Positions 10,626 to 21,859 are shown, counted from the first letter of the stretch. The stretch is 64,000 nucleotides of DNA from Charina bottae (GCA_023362775.1 JALMGJ010000012.1:26257001-26321000); one strand, 5' to 3'. The notes: generated from the sequence alone by a model not told the origin. Numbers and translations: made by a program.

Positions 10626-11154
10626 TCAAACCTTCTACCTTTTGAGACATGAATACCTCTATGGCAATATATAAGGGCAAAATAAGAAGCTCAAAATTGC
10701 ATCCAGAGAGAAAGCCTCTCCCATACTCAGCTGGAAAAGCCCAAGGGAGGATGCTGGCAATATAAACCATAATGTGGCTTAGATTAATGTGTAAGTAAGC
10801 CAATTGCAAACAGTGGTTTACAGGTTGCTTGGGTGAATCCAGACAATGGCTTGACATGATGGGTAAACTCCACTGGGGAGAGGAGGAAAGACATGGCTGC
10901 TGTGAGATGCCTTGGCCAGATCCCGCAGGGCTATTATGTTCTGGGTTGTGTTCAGATTTGTGGGCAAATTACTCATCTTTTAGCCTCATCAACTTGCCCC
11001 TCTGTGAAATGGGCTTCACTTGGGACAGAAAACGGTACGTTTGAAGGTGTGGGTTTGTGTTTGGGAACCAGACCACTTGTAGTCCCACTAGGGCAAACAA
11101 CGGGTGTAGAAATGTTTAACCAAGCAGCTGTAACTCAGCTTGTAGCCTCTAGGA

Positions 11155-11275
11155 CAGCGTTTCTCAACCTTGGCAGTTTGAAGATGTGTGGACTTCAACT
11201 CCCAGAATTCCCCAGCCAGCCATACTGGGAGTTGAAGTCCACACTTCTTCAAGCTGCCAAGGTTGAGAAACGCTG
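11155..11275. mobile_element. hAT-type MITE, family 1
   Basis: The arms start CAGCGTTTCTCAACCTTGGC and end GCCAAGGTTGAGAAACGCTG. The flanks CTCTAGGA (11147-11154) and CTCTAGCA (11276-11283) match at 7 of 8 bases. It lies just upstream of the DYM CpG island. Confidence 0.9.
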
Positions 11276-11382
11276 CTCTAGCAAACAACACGGCTTTTTC
11301 GTGGGCGCTGACCAGGAGGTAAAAAAAAAGGAAGGGAGGAAAATCTCTCCAACCCCCGTCTGCGCAGTCAGAGCTCACAAGG

Positions 11383-11401
11383 ACTTCATTTCCCGGCATG
11401 C
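11383..11401 (+). promoter_or_regulatory. ZNF143/THAP11-like binding site
   Basis: ACTTCATTTCCCGGCATGC resembles the vertebrate promoter element ACTACAATTCCCAGCATGC. It lies at the upstream edge of the CpG island, a usual place for such sites. This is motif similarity only. Confidence 0.45.
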
Positions 11402-11499
11402 CACTTCGGTTCTACGTCCCTGGGTGGGGCCTTGGAACACGTGATCCCCTAGGACTCCGCCCCTCCCCGGGAAGGGAAAGTAGTGACGACGTGAAAAGA

Positions 11500-11687
11500 T
11501 GGAGATCGCTGACGGAGGGCGTGACTAGAAACGGGCGCGCGCAGAGGGGGGGATCTGAGCGTCCGGGGCGCGCGCAGCCGCGAGCCAGCGGTGGGGACGC
11601 GCGACAGGTCCCTGAGGAGACCCAGCGAGACGCGGAGGGAGGGGGGAGGGTGCACCGCCTTTTCCTTCCCCCGGGAAACCGGAGCCG
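11500..11687 (+). other. DYM: DYM untranslated exon 1 (start approximate)
   Basis: The exon ends at 11687 with GAGCCG followed by GTGAGT. Human DYM also has a non-coding first exon in a CpG island. The transcription start is not defined; the left boundary given is an estimate. An ATG at about 11500 opens a long frame here, but it is a GC-rich accident that does not continue into exon 2 as DYM. Confidence 0.65.
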
Positions 11688-12654
11688 GTGAGTCGCTGCC
11701 GCCGGAGGGGCTTGTGAACGGGGCGGGTGTCCTCTTTCTGCCCCGGTAGCCGTTAAAAGGTGGGGCGGGGGAACCCGGGCAATTGGGGAAAGGCAGCAAG
11801 TCAGGGGGACCGGGGCTAGCAAATGCCTGCAGTGGGGGAAGGAGTCCCGGTGCCCCCCTGCAGTTCCCCAACGCCCCTGGAGGGCTCCACGTTGGGGAAG
11901 GCTCGGGGATATCTCCCCCGCGCCCGGCTGGGTTCCCACGAGCTCAGAGGTGTTTAGCGAGCTATGTGGATCCAGGCAGTGTTTGGCCAACCGGGTTTAG
12001 GGCTTCGTGTGCTACGTGAACTTAAACCGTGGTGAAAGAAACCCTGGCTTAGCACGTGTGGACGCAGCCCCTGTTTCACCCAGCAGTGCCCAGGGCCGTA
12101 AGCAAGCTCCCCCTCCCGTGCAGGGCGTTTAATGTGCGTTTGGCTTGACTTGGGGTGTTGGGTCAAGGCAGGCAACTCTTTATTCATCAAACCATGGTGA
12201 AACCACCATTTAACTGGGTTTACTGATAGGATCTGCATTTCAGGTAGGGTAGCTTGATGTCATTGCTGTAATCCGTTCTGTTGGGATTTGGTCTCACGGG
12301 AGGGCTGTCCTGCTTCTGAAAGGCTAAAGATAGCAGGAATTTAAACATAATCATGAGCCAGGAATCTGAGAATCTTTGGGGAGGGCCACAGAATCCACAT
12401 CAAGGAAAGCTAAATTGCAAACTGAATTTGGAATCAGAAGTCACAGCTCAGGCAAGCCTGGCTGGGCTGCTAGGCGAGTTAGCAGCCTATTTCACATAAT
12501 GTGCTAAAACATAATTGGTTTGCTTGGTTTGGGGTTAGCATATTGTGTGAAGTTGGCTACTATGGTTTGTAAATTATTTAGATTTAGATTTTCAAATCTG
12601 GCCACTAGCTTAGTGTGCTTTGTGAACCCAGGTAATTCCAACTGAATTCAAATG

Positions 12655-13010
12655 CTAGTTCCAATCAAAGAGAATATTTGTAGCTCAGGGTTGAACTGGG
12701 GAGTCTTTGGTGCTCTCTGAGCCTTGTTGTTTTCATGCAGACATTTCATTGCCAGGCTAGGCAACATCTTCAGTGCGAAAAGGGAGTGGAACTTGCTGTC
12801 TGTTTATATACCATGGCTTGTCCTGCCTGTGTTGGTGGGGGTGTTGTTCTCTCCTTGGTAGTTCCTTGATTGGGCTGTTGTGTGCTGTTTGGGTGATTGA
12901 CTGAGTTAATAGTTCCTTGATGCTAGTTCCTTTGTCCATGATACATCCACCTGGATCTGGGAACTCATATATCAACCCCAAGAATAGAATAACTGCTGTT
13001 GGAATCATGG
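12655..13010 (-). mobile_element. Penelope-like repeat (family B), minus strand
   Basis: On the minus strand a protein-like frame (start 13008, stop near 12757) carries DPGGCIMDKGTSIKEL and TAHNSPIKELP. Next come a TATA-like GGTATATAAACAG, a hammerhead-like motif (12737-12777), and the tail CTCAGAGAGCACC and ACTCCCCAGTTCAACCC. The tail matches the copy at 43267-43400. A TATA box followed by a hammerhead fits the terminal repeat of Penelope-like elements. The class is inferred because no reverse transcriptase is present here. Confidence 0.55.
12737..12777 (-). ncRNA. Hammerhead ribozyme-like motif, family B (degenerate copy)
   Basis: Minus strand, 5' to 3': stem I strand GCA, core CTGAAGA (12773-12767), one extra U, stem II GTTGCC/GGCAAT around loop TAGCCT, core GAAA (12747-12744), then TGTC and stem I strand TGC. 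Stem I has 3 pairs, and stem III is A-U plus a U-G wobble where the other copy has A-U and C-G. Activity is doubtful for this copy. Confidence 0.5.
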
Positions 13011-13146
13011 CCTTGTTTTATGCTATTTCTTTTGAGTATTCTGTGTGTAAATGGAGCCCCAAAGAAAAGAGATTTTTGTGGCAAAGGTTACGTTCATACA
13101 CCTCAAAAGCCCATATATGATGGATAAATATAATCAATTACTAGAG

Positions 13147-13397
13147 CAGGGCTTTCCAAAGTTTTCCTGCAGGAAAACAGCCGCAGGAAAACCCGGAAGT
13201 GCTGCTGTTGCGGCAGCGCGCAAAAACCCGGAAGCGCTGCTGCCGCTTTCGATTTTTTGCGCGCCGCGGTTGGTGTGTCGCCGCGGGAAAACCCGGAAGC
13301 GCTGATGATGATCAGCGCTTCCGGGTTGTGTGGCGACACACCAGGCTGTGTGTGGCGACACACTTTTGTGTCACGACACAGAGTTTGAAAAGCTCTG
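13147..13397. mobile_element. hAT-type MITE, family 2 (subfamily a)
   Basis: The ends CAGGGCTTTCCAAAG and GAGTTTGAAAAGCTCTG are flanked by an exact 8-bp duplication TACTAGAG (13139-13146, 13398-13405). The interior alternates AACCCGGAAG, GCGGCAGCGCG and GGTGTGTCG blocks in a long palindrome. Confidence 0.92.
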
Positions 13398-13585
13398 TAC
13401 TAGAGTCATATAGGCTAAAATGTGATTAGGTTCAATGAGTCAAAAACTAACCACGCAATTGAATTAATTCTGGAAACTTGAATTAGTTTGTTGTATGAAT
13501 ACAGTTGTTTTATTGAGTCATTGAGGTTGTGGGAGATTTAATTTCCCATCCTGGTATGCAAATCAACTTAGTTAACTCCAAGTTA

Positions 13586-13817
13586 GAGAGCCAGTTTGGT
13601 GTAGTGGTTAAGGTATCAGGCTAGATACCAGGAGACTGTGAGTTCTAGTGCTGCCCTAGGCACGAAGCCAGCTGGGTGACCTTAGGCCAGTCATTTTCTC
13701 TCAGCCCTAGGAAGGTGGCAATGGCAAACTGCTTCTGAAAAACCTTGCCAAGAAAACTGCAGGGACTTGTCCAGGCAGTCTCCGAGAATCGGACACAATT
13801 GAACGGATTAAAAAAAC
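13586..13817 (+). mobile_element. tRNA-type SINE, complete copy
   Basis: The head GAGAGCCAGTTTGGTGTAGT then GGTTAAGG contains a pol III A-box-like stretch, and GAGTTCTAGT stands where the B box should be. The tail, GAATCGGACACAATTGAACG plus poly(A), resembles the 3' end of the BovB LINE. An 8-bp target duplication CCAAGTTA flanks it (13578-13585, 13818-13825). The tail suggests mobilisation by a BovB-type reverse transcriptase. Confidence 0.85.
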
Positions 13818-15329
13818 CCAAGTTAATGTGAATACAATATGTAGCCATGGTTAAGTAGAGAAATCATCCTTTTGCTTCCTTCTTAAATGTAGTTGGGAGA
13901 AAATCCCTTATATCAGAATCAGGTCTTGGGTGGAAAGGTTGCCTACTTCTGTACCACAGAAGTGGGCAGCCTGCATGTGGCCTTGAACCTCCAAGAGTTT
14001 GTCACATAAATAAAATAGGTACATGTATGTTAAACCTCTGGTTGGATTACCTTATTTTCCCATCCCTCCCCAATCAGGTGAGAATTCCATCTCATCCCTC
14101 TGATGATGCCACTTTCATGAGCCATATAACCCTAAACCATTCCAGTATTGATTTTTTTAAAAAAAATGGCTCCTGGTTGCCAAAAAGTTGTATGCCCCAT
14201 GTTCAGTCATTTCCTGCCTTGAGGATTTCTTGAATTACATGCCAACACATGTATGTAACATTTTCTGTTCTATAGCATTTCTTCTGTTTCACTTAATAGT
14301 GGGAAGAAACAAGAATTATGCTGCTGAGTTGTATAATTCTTCTTGATCACCTAATGCTTTTTTTGGATAATTAGTGAAGTATTCCTCATATAGGCTTGAA
14401 AATATAAAACAGCCTTCATAGGCTCATGAGCTAAAAGGTTGCTTTAAGAAGTAAATGCTTTTTAATTTTTTGTACATTTCTTTCTATGCTACTTGTTAGT
14501 TTCTGTTGTTGTCGATCTCTTTTTAAAGATTCTTTCTGGAAATCTTTATTTTAAAATTTAAACTTGAGGTTTAATATGAATCTTCAAGTCTCTATATACT
14601 TCTCAGGAGAATGAAGTGTGACACTTATGTTCTTACATTCTTATTTCATTATCTGTTCTGAAGAGAGGTTATACAAGGACAGAATTAGTTGAGTCACTTG
14701 ACAATTAGTTTAAATAGAAAAGATATCTGATTGTACATGATTACTTTGCACGTTGCATCTGTGAGACTAGAAATCTTCTTTTGCAATTATTGTTGTGAAT
14801 TGTCTAAAAATAGCATCTGATCTTGGATTATGATTTCATCCTTTACCTAGAAGTGCTGGTATGCAGGACAATGTATAATGCAATGCCTTAGAATTTCATA
14901 CTGTACCAATAGCAGTATTAAATTGATTAAACAAAACAATATTCAGCTATTTTCATAGTGACCTGGGTATCCATTTTTCAGCTACTGCAATGTTACTTCC
15001 ATGATGGCTGAAAATGAATTGATTCCATCAGTGTAGAATTAATTTCTACTGTAGTTGCACCGAAAATTAAAGCAAGGGATTCAGAAATGTATAGAATGTG
15101 CCTTCTTTTCTTAGTACATTCATGTAATGCCTTTTTTCTCAGAAACAAAATAGTGGGTATGGCAAGATGGTTTCCACACTTTACCCCTTGAACAGCACTG
15201 TCACAGTCTAACGTCTTCAGAGGATATTGTGAGGGTCATATTCCTACACTAGGAGCTTCCAATTGTGAATGACACAGTGATTAGGATTACTGGAAGAAAT
15301 CTAATAACTAAAATGTAGGAATGACAAAG

Positions 15330-15664
15330 GGGCGTGGTGGCTCAGCGGGTAAGACACCAGGCTTGTCGATTGGAAGATCGCAAGTTTGGAGGTTCGAATC
15401 CCTAGCCCTGCGTGCTGAGTGAGCTCCCGCACTAGCCCCAGCTCTTGCCAACCTAGCAATTCGAAAGCATGCAAATGCAAGTAGATTAATAGGTACCACT
15501 TCCGTGGGTAGGTAACAGCGTTCTGCGCGCGTAATGTGGCCACATGACCGTGGAAGCGTCTTCGGACAACGCTGGCTCTTCGGCTAACAAACGGAGATGA
15601 GCACCGGCCCCTAGAGTCGGACACGACTGCACAAATGTGCGGGGGGAACCTTTACTTTACCTTT
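15330..15664 (+). mobile_element. Sauria SINE, full length
   Basis: The tRNA-like head GGGCGTGGTGGCTCAGCGGG has an A box, and a clean B box GGTTCGAATCC lies at 15391-15401. The body AACCTAGCAATTCGAAAGCA follows, with the BovB-like tail GAGTCGGACACGACTG and GGAACCTTTACTTTACCTTT. A 13-bp target duplication AGGAATGACAAAG flanks it (15317-15329, 15665-15677). It diagnoses a squamate genome. Confidence 0.95.
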
Positions 15665-16579
15665 AGGAATGACAAAGCCAGAGGCAAAATTGAGGCACAT
15701 TGTTAAGGGGAGTACATACAAGCTTTGCATTGTACAATGTCTACAGTTTGTACATTGAGTAGGAAATATCTTCTAAACTTTTGTCAGCTGTATTAGAAAC
15801 AATGCCTGTTGCATAATGTGATAATCTGCAAGCTGTGTTAATTAGTTTTTCTCCTTTCTGCTGGCTCCTTGATCTCAGAGGCTGCATACAGTATTTCCTT
15901 TGAGACATGAGAGTCAGCTTATTGTCATAGTCTTTATTGACTATATCTTTGGAATAAGATCTTTAAGAACTATGTGCAATTTGAGAATGCTTTTCAATAT
16001 TCTCAATAAAAATTAAAGCAGGCTTATATAATATGTACTGTTAAAACCTCTGTCTTTTCTGGCATTGCAGTATCCTAACAGTCTGGACCAAGAAATAGAA
16101 GCATTTTTATTTCTAATGTTCCTCTTACTACCCAGTTAGTACATAGTATACATTTATTGTAGGGAAAGGAAACTGCTTAGTTCATGTTCAAATGGGTCTT
16201 CTTGAATTGTTACACAAATATTCTCTACATTTCAATTCCAATATAAAGCCTTAAATATATAGTAATTTGATTGATTATATGCCATCAATTCCTTACACAA
16301 TAAATGTGTATAGAACACCTCTTTTCAAATTGTTAAAACAGCCGTGTCTTTCTCCCAAGGCTGCTTTGGACATCTGTTTTTCTCTGTCTTCACATGTAAA
16401 ACCATTTCACTCTGTATGTATCAGAGCATCTCTTTCCATATATTTCAATACCCATAGTATTCCAGCTAAAGAGGAAAGTGGTGATAAAAAAGATACCTGG
16501 GTAAAGAATAAAGTCCAGCACCAGTAGATGCTGGTAAAGCCATGTCCCAAAGGGGAGGAAGGGATGGATGGTAGATATT

Positions 16580-16618
16580 CATTCCATTCATTCATTCATT
16601 CATTCATTCATTCATTCT
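16580..16618. repeat. (ATTC)n microsatellite
   Basis: About nine tandem CATT units. No LINE end is evident beside it, although such repeats often mark L2 tails in this window. Confidence 0.9.
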
Positions 16619-17261
16619 AGAAAGTGACATTGACACAAGCTAGGCTGCTTGTTGCCAAGCTTTTCCTAATATCTTATGCCTTGTCATTTGTTCAAGCACT
16701 CTTCCTTGGACAAGGTAATACTAGCTGTCTGCACACATCACACTGATCCATGATAAACTCTGGTTTGTTAAATAACTCACAACTGCTTCAGTTCACAACA
16801 CAAATCCCATTATAGTTTAACTCACAGTATGTGAACGTAACTTATTACCTTCCTTGCCGCCCTAAAAGTTGTCGACTAAACCATGGAAATCATGTCAGAC
16901 CTCCAGTGTCCTTGTTCCCTCTAGGGATTGAAACTTGGTGGTGTACAGATGTTCACTAAATGTTCATTCCTCACTTGCTGCAGATAAATTTTTGGAGACC
17001 AAAAATTGGATAAATCCCCCCTCCCCCCATCTAGTCATTCTGGCAGAAATGACATCAACAGGCCCTGCAACTGGTTGCCAAGGATACCCCACTTGCATTT
17101 CTGTGGCTTCCTAGCCAAAATACTCTAAATGACATCTTGTTGCTGCAACACGTTTTCTATCCTGAATAAAAGAACACTCCAGAGGAAGGAAATGGGTTCA
17201 TGACAGGAAGTATTGGTTGATTTAGCATGGCACTTTTATTTAAGGATGGCTTGTTCAGGAG

Positions 17262-17570
17262 AAGGGGCGCGATGGCTCAGTGGTTAAGATGCCAGGCTTC
17301 TCAATCGGAAGGTCGGCAGTCCGAGACCCAAGTGCCGCGTGACGGAGTGAGCTCCCGCACTCACCCCAGCTCTTGCCAACCTAGCAATTCAAAAGCATGC
17401 AAATGCAAGTAGATGAATAGGTACCAGCATTCTGCGCACGTCATGCCGGCCACATAACTGCAGAAGCGTCTTTGGACAGCACTGGCTCTTCGGCTAAGAA
17501 ACGGAGATGAGCACCGCCCCCTAGAGTCAGATACGACTGTGCAGGGGAAAACCTTTACCTTTTTTTTTTT
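17262..17570 (+). mobile_element. Sauria SINE, diverged copy
   Basis: The head AAGGGGCGCGATGGCTCAGT and tail GAGTCAGATACGACTG, AAAACCTTTACCTTTTTTT enclose a body that lacks part of the segment between TAGGTACC and AGCATTCTGCGC. A target duplication TTCAGGAG flanks it (17254-17261, 17571-17578). Confidence 0.92.
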
Positions 17571-18101
17571 TTCAGGAGTACCACTCTAACCTGACTGTCA
17601 TCTCAACAGCCCCCATAAAGAATCTTCTGCAGGTGAAACTTTCAAGTTGTGCAAATCCGTTGACAAGTATACGAAACACTCCTTTTTAAATAATTTAAGC
17701 AGCTGCGGCTTTTTCCAGATTCCTCTTGGTTCTTCAGAAGCTGCTCCCTGCTCTCTGTCTGTGCATGATGCTCAACTGCTTTGCTGGGGGGAAAATGAAA
17801 CAGCTTCCTAAGCAGCTATTTAGGCCTGTGAAAGTCATGACTGCTTTAATGATTTGAAAGAAGGTGACTTTGTAGATGCCCCTGTGGATTTGCAGAGGTT
17901 TCTTGTTACCTTAACAAGTTGTCTTAGATTTGGCATGATTACTTTTTTCATTGTTTTAAACTTTGGGCTATTCTCTTACTGTAGTGGATCAGTCACTTTT
18001 TTTCCTGCTTTGAAGGAAAAGATAACAAAAGTCAAGCTCCCTTTTTCTTCTGACTTTACTGATAGAGAAACAGTGGAGAAGGAGGCAAGGATCCCTTAAT
18101 A

Positions 18102-18207
18102 CAGTGTTTCTCCACCTTGGGAACTTTAAAATGTGTGGACTTCAGCTCCCAGAATTCTGGGAGTTGAAGTCCATACATCTTAAATTTGCTAAGGTTGAGA
18201 AACACTG
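18102..18207. mobile_element. hAT-type MITE, family 1
   Basis: The ends CAGTGTTTCTCCACCTTGGG and GCTAAGGTTGAGAAACACTG enclose CCCAGAATTCTGGGAGTTGA. The flanks CCTTAATA (18094-18101) and CTTTAATA (18208-18215) match at 7 of 8 bases. Confidence 0.92.
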
Positions 18208-18892
18208 CTTTAATATGATGCAGGTTGTATTTTAGTTTGCATTTCCCAGTCTGTGCCAAGCTGGCTGTGAGATCATAGGGCTTTTATCTTATACTTATGG
18301 AGGGTACCAAGTTAGGAAACGTTGGTTTAAATAATGCTGTAAAGGCTTTTGAATCAGAGATTTCTCAGTGAGAAGACCACTAATAGATACATTTTCTTGA
18401 AAGTTAGCTTGCCTACCACCCTCCTTAATCTTGCCCTGTGTTGGGAAGCTTTGAGTAATTTGGTCTGTGGTAGTGGTTCTCAACTGTTCATATCTGACAC
18501 CCTACCTGTCATTTTGTCAACAAACCTGGTTCCCAGCAAGATAGAAACAGAAAGCCCCTTGCATGGTGTGTAAAACATGTAAGCTAATAATAGGTACAGC
18601 TGGGCTTGGTTGCCTGTTCTGTGTATCCTTATCTGTAGTTGTCCGATATGGCAGGGAAACGTAAGCAATGTGATCCTCATAAGGCTACACTTCATAGCTG
18701 AGATTCTTGAATAGCTCACCTCCTGAGATACCGTTTTTTTAAAAGTTGATTTCAGTTGGATAATGAGGCTCTTTCTTTCTTTTTTAAAAAGCTTAAATAA
18801 ATGTAGATTTGAACTGACTGTTGAGAACCTGCGTGCTTGGTCGTTCATTGGAGAAGCCTTGGTACTTTGAGAATTTCTGTTTTAAAGCAGAG

Positions 18893-19440
18893 TTTATTTA
18901 TTTATTTATTTATTAAATTTCTATGACCGCCCATCTCCCCCTCAAGGAGGGACTCTGGGTGGTTCACAACACAACATCATTAAAATACAATAAAAACAAC
19001 AATAAAAATATAAATACAATAAAATCCAAGTGGCAGGTGGTTCTTACAGTGCAGCTGAACATATTTAAAATATTTGAGGCGGCTCTAGGAAATCAGCTAT
19101 CCCCAGGCTTGACCACTTTCCTTCTTGCCCCAGGCGAGATCACAGAGCCAAGTTTTTTCCTGAAGTCCAGGAGTGAAGGGGCCTGTCTTATCTCTGTGGG
19201 GAGGATGTTCCATAGGGCAGGTGCTGCTGCAGAGAAGGCTCGCCTCTGGGACCCCGTTAGATGGAATTCTTTCATAGAGGGGGTCCGCAGCATGCCCTCT
19301 CTGCAAGATCGGGCGGGACGGGATGATGTAATGGGGATGAGGCGGTCCCTCAGATAACCTGAGTTACTCCATAGGATTGTTTGGGGGATGGTGGAGGCTC
19401 TGCTGTCCTTGTAGAAAAGGCAGAATATACAGATAAAGTA
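18893..19440 (-). mobile_element. L2-clade LINE 3' end, minus strand
   Basis: A (TTTA)n tail is followed by the 3' signature CCGCCCATCTCCCCCTCAAG and GACTCTGGGTGGTTCACAAC. The coding remnant on the minus strand reads [20 protein letters not shown] and RRAFSAAAPALWNILP, shared with the longer copy at 37216-38220. Confidence 0.8.
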
Positions 19441-20639
19441 AGCAGGCAAGGCATACTTTTACATTGACATGGAGTACTATAGGAAGAAGAGGAACATTTT
19501 TGGTTTCAGTTTCCTGTAATCATCAGTCACCAGATTTTCTTTCAAATGTTTTCTCACATTAGCAGATGTTGGTAATCTTTTCTTCTGCCGGCTCCTTTGT
19601 TGTCCAACATGCTTTACAAGAAGCGGGTTTTTCATAGCTCTGTAGATGTTCTCTGTATATCACCATTTTAATTCTTGGTTCAAAACTTGGGACCTGCATG
19701 ATGATACCTGTAAGTCTTGTGAAGCTAGAGAGGGTCTTCCTGATATCATGGGAAGCATTCGAGCCAAATAATTATAGAAAGCATATAAGATGCTAGCACC
19801 CAGAAACATTCTGTCCTATTCTAAACAACAATTGAGTTTGTGCTGAACAGGAGTAGACTTGCATGGCATTGTACTTTAATGTTACCAAGATTTGGAACTC
19901 AAAGTGGAGTAGGCTTAGCAACTGGAGGCAGGAAGACGGTTCATTATCCTAAACGGTATCCCTTGGTGTAATTTTTTCTTGTTCCTTGAGGAAATGTAAT
20001 ATTACTTGCATTCAGAATCCTACAGTGTGTTTAATTAGTAATCAAGACCTAAGTCCATCCTTAGCATAGGGTTGCCTGACTCTGTGTGAAGAAAATTCCA
20101 GATGTGAATGTGCCCTCTCCCCCAGCAGTCCTTACCTTATGTTTTGTTTAGTCCTTTTGGTTACTCCTGCACATCATAAAGTCATTGCTTTTCTGAAGAG
20201 TCACAGTCTGTGATTGCAATTTTTCCTACTTTTTCATTCTAATTTTCCTGGCTTTACTTCGTCTTTTCATCATGGCTGTTGACTGCCTTTGTCACGTCAG
20301 GCTCCTGTGAAGGAATGCAGCAGATCTTAGAGAGTTTCAGGTTCTTGACTTCCCTGGTGCCCTTCTTCATATCAAGATAGAAGCCTCAAAGTATAACGCC
20401 TAAGGAGACCGGAATTCTTCAAGTCTGCATTCAAAACTGAACAATAGCAGTTGAGTGTCTACCAGGTTTCCCTTTTCCTACACTAGTGTTAGGTTCTTGG
20501 GTGTTTGTGGAAAGAAAACATCAAAGTCTTTTGCATTCTTTTTTTCCCTCCTGTAAAACAAAAACTTGGTTTATTCCAGAGTGCTCTTCATCTTTTAATG
20601 ATAGGTACCTCAATGGAACAGTTGAAGTATGGTGTTCAT

Positions 20640-20760
20640 GGCTTCTCCATCTCTGGAGGTTTTTAAGAACAGCTGGACAGCCACTCCTTAATTTAACAGG
20701 TTTAATTGGTTGAATCTGTTTTCCCGCACATTGCAGTAGGTTGGACTAGGTGATTGTTTC
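20640..20760 (+). mobile_element. CR1-like LINE fragment
   Basis: TCTCCATCTCTGGAGGTTTTTAAG, CTGGACAGCCACTCC and GTAGGTTGGACTAGGTGA form the typical 3' region of CR1-clade elements on the sense strand. It is short and diverged. Confidence 0.65.
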
Positions 20761-21231
20761 ATTTTTATATAAGAATAGGAAGTTGTACAATAGTCTCTGA
20801 GAAACTGGATCAAGACCTTTCGAGCCGTTGTGCAAAATATTAAATACAGTTAAGGAACATGGGAAAGAGATCATGTCATTTTTATTTTAGTGAGGTTTGT
20901 CCACTTGGATGTTACTACAGTAATAGAAAGGTTTTTGTTTCTCATTAACATCTGTGCAGGGAAAGCACATGCATTTGCATTTCTAGCAGCATTTCATAGG
21001 ATATTAGGATAATCAATAAAGATGGAATTAGTAGCATTTCAGTAATACCTATGTATCATTTTTTTCAGAGTTTAACATTCTCCTTGACTGATCTACCCTG
21101 AACAGTATTGCTGAAATAGATGATAAAATAGGCTCTTTAGTAATGGTAGTTTTATTAATTCAGCATAACTCCAAATAAGAGCTTATGTGTGTGCATCAAT
21201 TTGTGTCCCATGTGTCTCAATATTTTCACAG

Positions 21232-21396
21232 ATACGTTGGAAAACTGTGGCACCCAGAGGGCATGTCATATGGAAGTTTGACATTAATGATTTTTTGACC
21301 GTAGATGAGAAGTTGACTTTGGGGGGTAATTTGTCTCTTTGGCTTGTGACAGATGACAGTGAACAGAAAGCAGATCAAACAGAAGTTTTAAGACAG
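21232..21396 (+). other. Exon-like open segment of unknown origin
   Basis: A pyrimidine-rich acceptor TATTTTCACAG ends at 21231 and a donor ACAG followed by GTATCT begins at 21397. Between them are exactly 165 bases, 55 codons, open in one frame and phase 0 at both ends. The translation is protein-like: RWKTVAPRGHVIWKFD, then LGGNLSLWLVTDD. It sits in DYM intron 1, before the DYM start codon, and does not match dymeclin. I do not recognise the protein. It may be an exon left by a duplicated or moved gene, a cassette exon, or chance. Confidence 0.35.
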
Positions 21397-21634
21397 GTAT
21401 CTTGATTCTCATTTGAACAATTTTATGGTTGAAAGTCAAAGTGATACTGTGAATGTTTTATAGGGCTACATTTATTTTCTCAGCATACTGTTTGCTGCAT
21501 ACTGTTTCCAACGTATTCCAATAATGTCATCGTGGATTATAGAGTAGCCTAAAATTATCCTAAATATTTTAAAAATATTATAGGCTTAGGAAAGTGAAAA
21601 TGTATGACATATAGAAAAACAGAAGATAGTTTGT

Positions 21635-21715
21635 TTGTTTGTTTGTTTATTTTTATCCTGCCTTTATTATTTCTTAGCCAACACAAGTTAAAACACTATC
21701 AGACTTAAAGAGCCT
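21635..21715 (-). mobile_element. Possible SINE or LINE tail fragment
   Basis: A (TTTG)n run followed by TTTTTATCCTGCCTTTATTATTT resembles the reversed tail of the SINE family at 10487-10625. Little else remains. Confidence 0.4.
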
Positions 21716-21859
21716 GTTTATTCCAATGGCACCATTAAAAGAATGGAAATCCAGAATATTCAAGCAAAGAGGAGACCCAAGTATTTTCAGTCAAATACGA
21801 ACACGAACTTCATACTGAAGATTAACATTAAGAAAAAAAATCTGATACTTAGCCCTTTA

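Larger units (their letters stand above)
9451..11339. other. Intergenic region between C18orf32 and DYM
   Basis: No exon is recognised. It contains a GC-rich family-2 MITE (10036-10335), a SINE remnant (10487-10625), a family-1 MITE (11155-11275) and, at about 10740-10860, a weak AACCATAATGTGGCTTA-type repeat. Nothing is visible in 9451-10027. Confidence 0.55.
11340..11720 (+). promoter_or_regulatory. DYM: DYM CpG-island promoter
   Basis: A TATA-less, CpG-rich block holds an E-box CACGTG (11438-11443), a GC box CCGCCCCTCC (11458-11467), a CRE-like half site GTGACGACGTGA (about 11482-11493) and a ZNF143-like site (11383-11401). It leads into an untranslated exon that ends at a strong donor at 11687. 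The position, 18.7 kb before the DYM initiator exon and about 3 kb after C18orf32, fits the DYM promoter. Confidence 0.75.

Noticed and set aside
11398..11990. Long frames on both strands in the DYM CpG island
   Set aside because: GC-rich promoter sequence. The plus-strand frame crosses the exon 1 donor and does not join dymeclin; the minus-strand frames have no similarity.
15330..15480. tRNA gene suggested by A and B boxes
   Set aside because: It is the head of a Sauria SINE with target duplications. The cloverleaf is not intact and the same head recurs in other SINEs.
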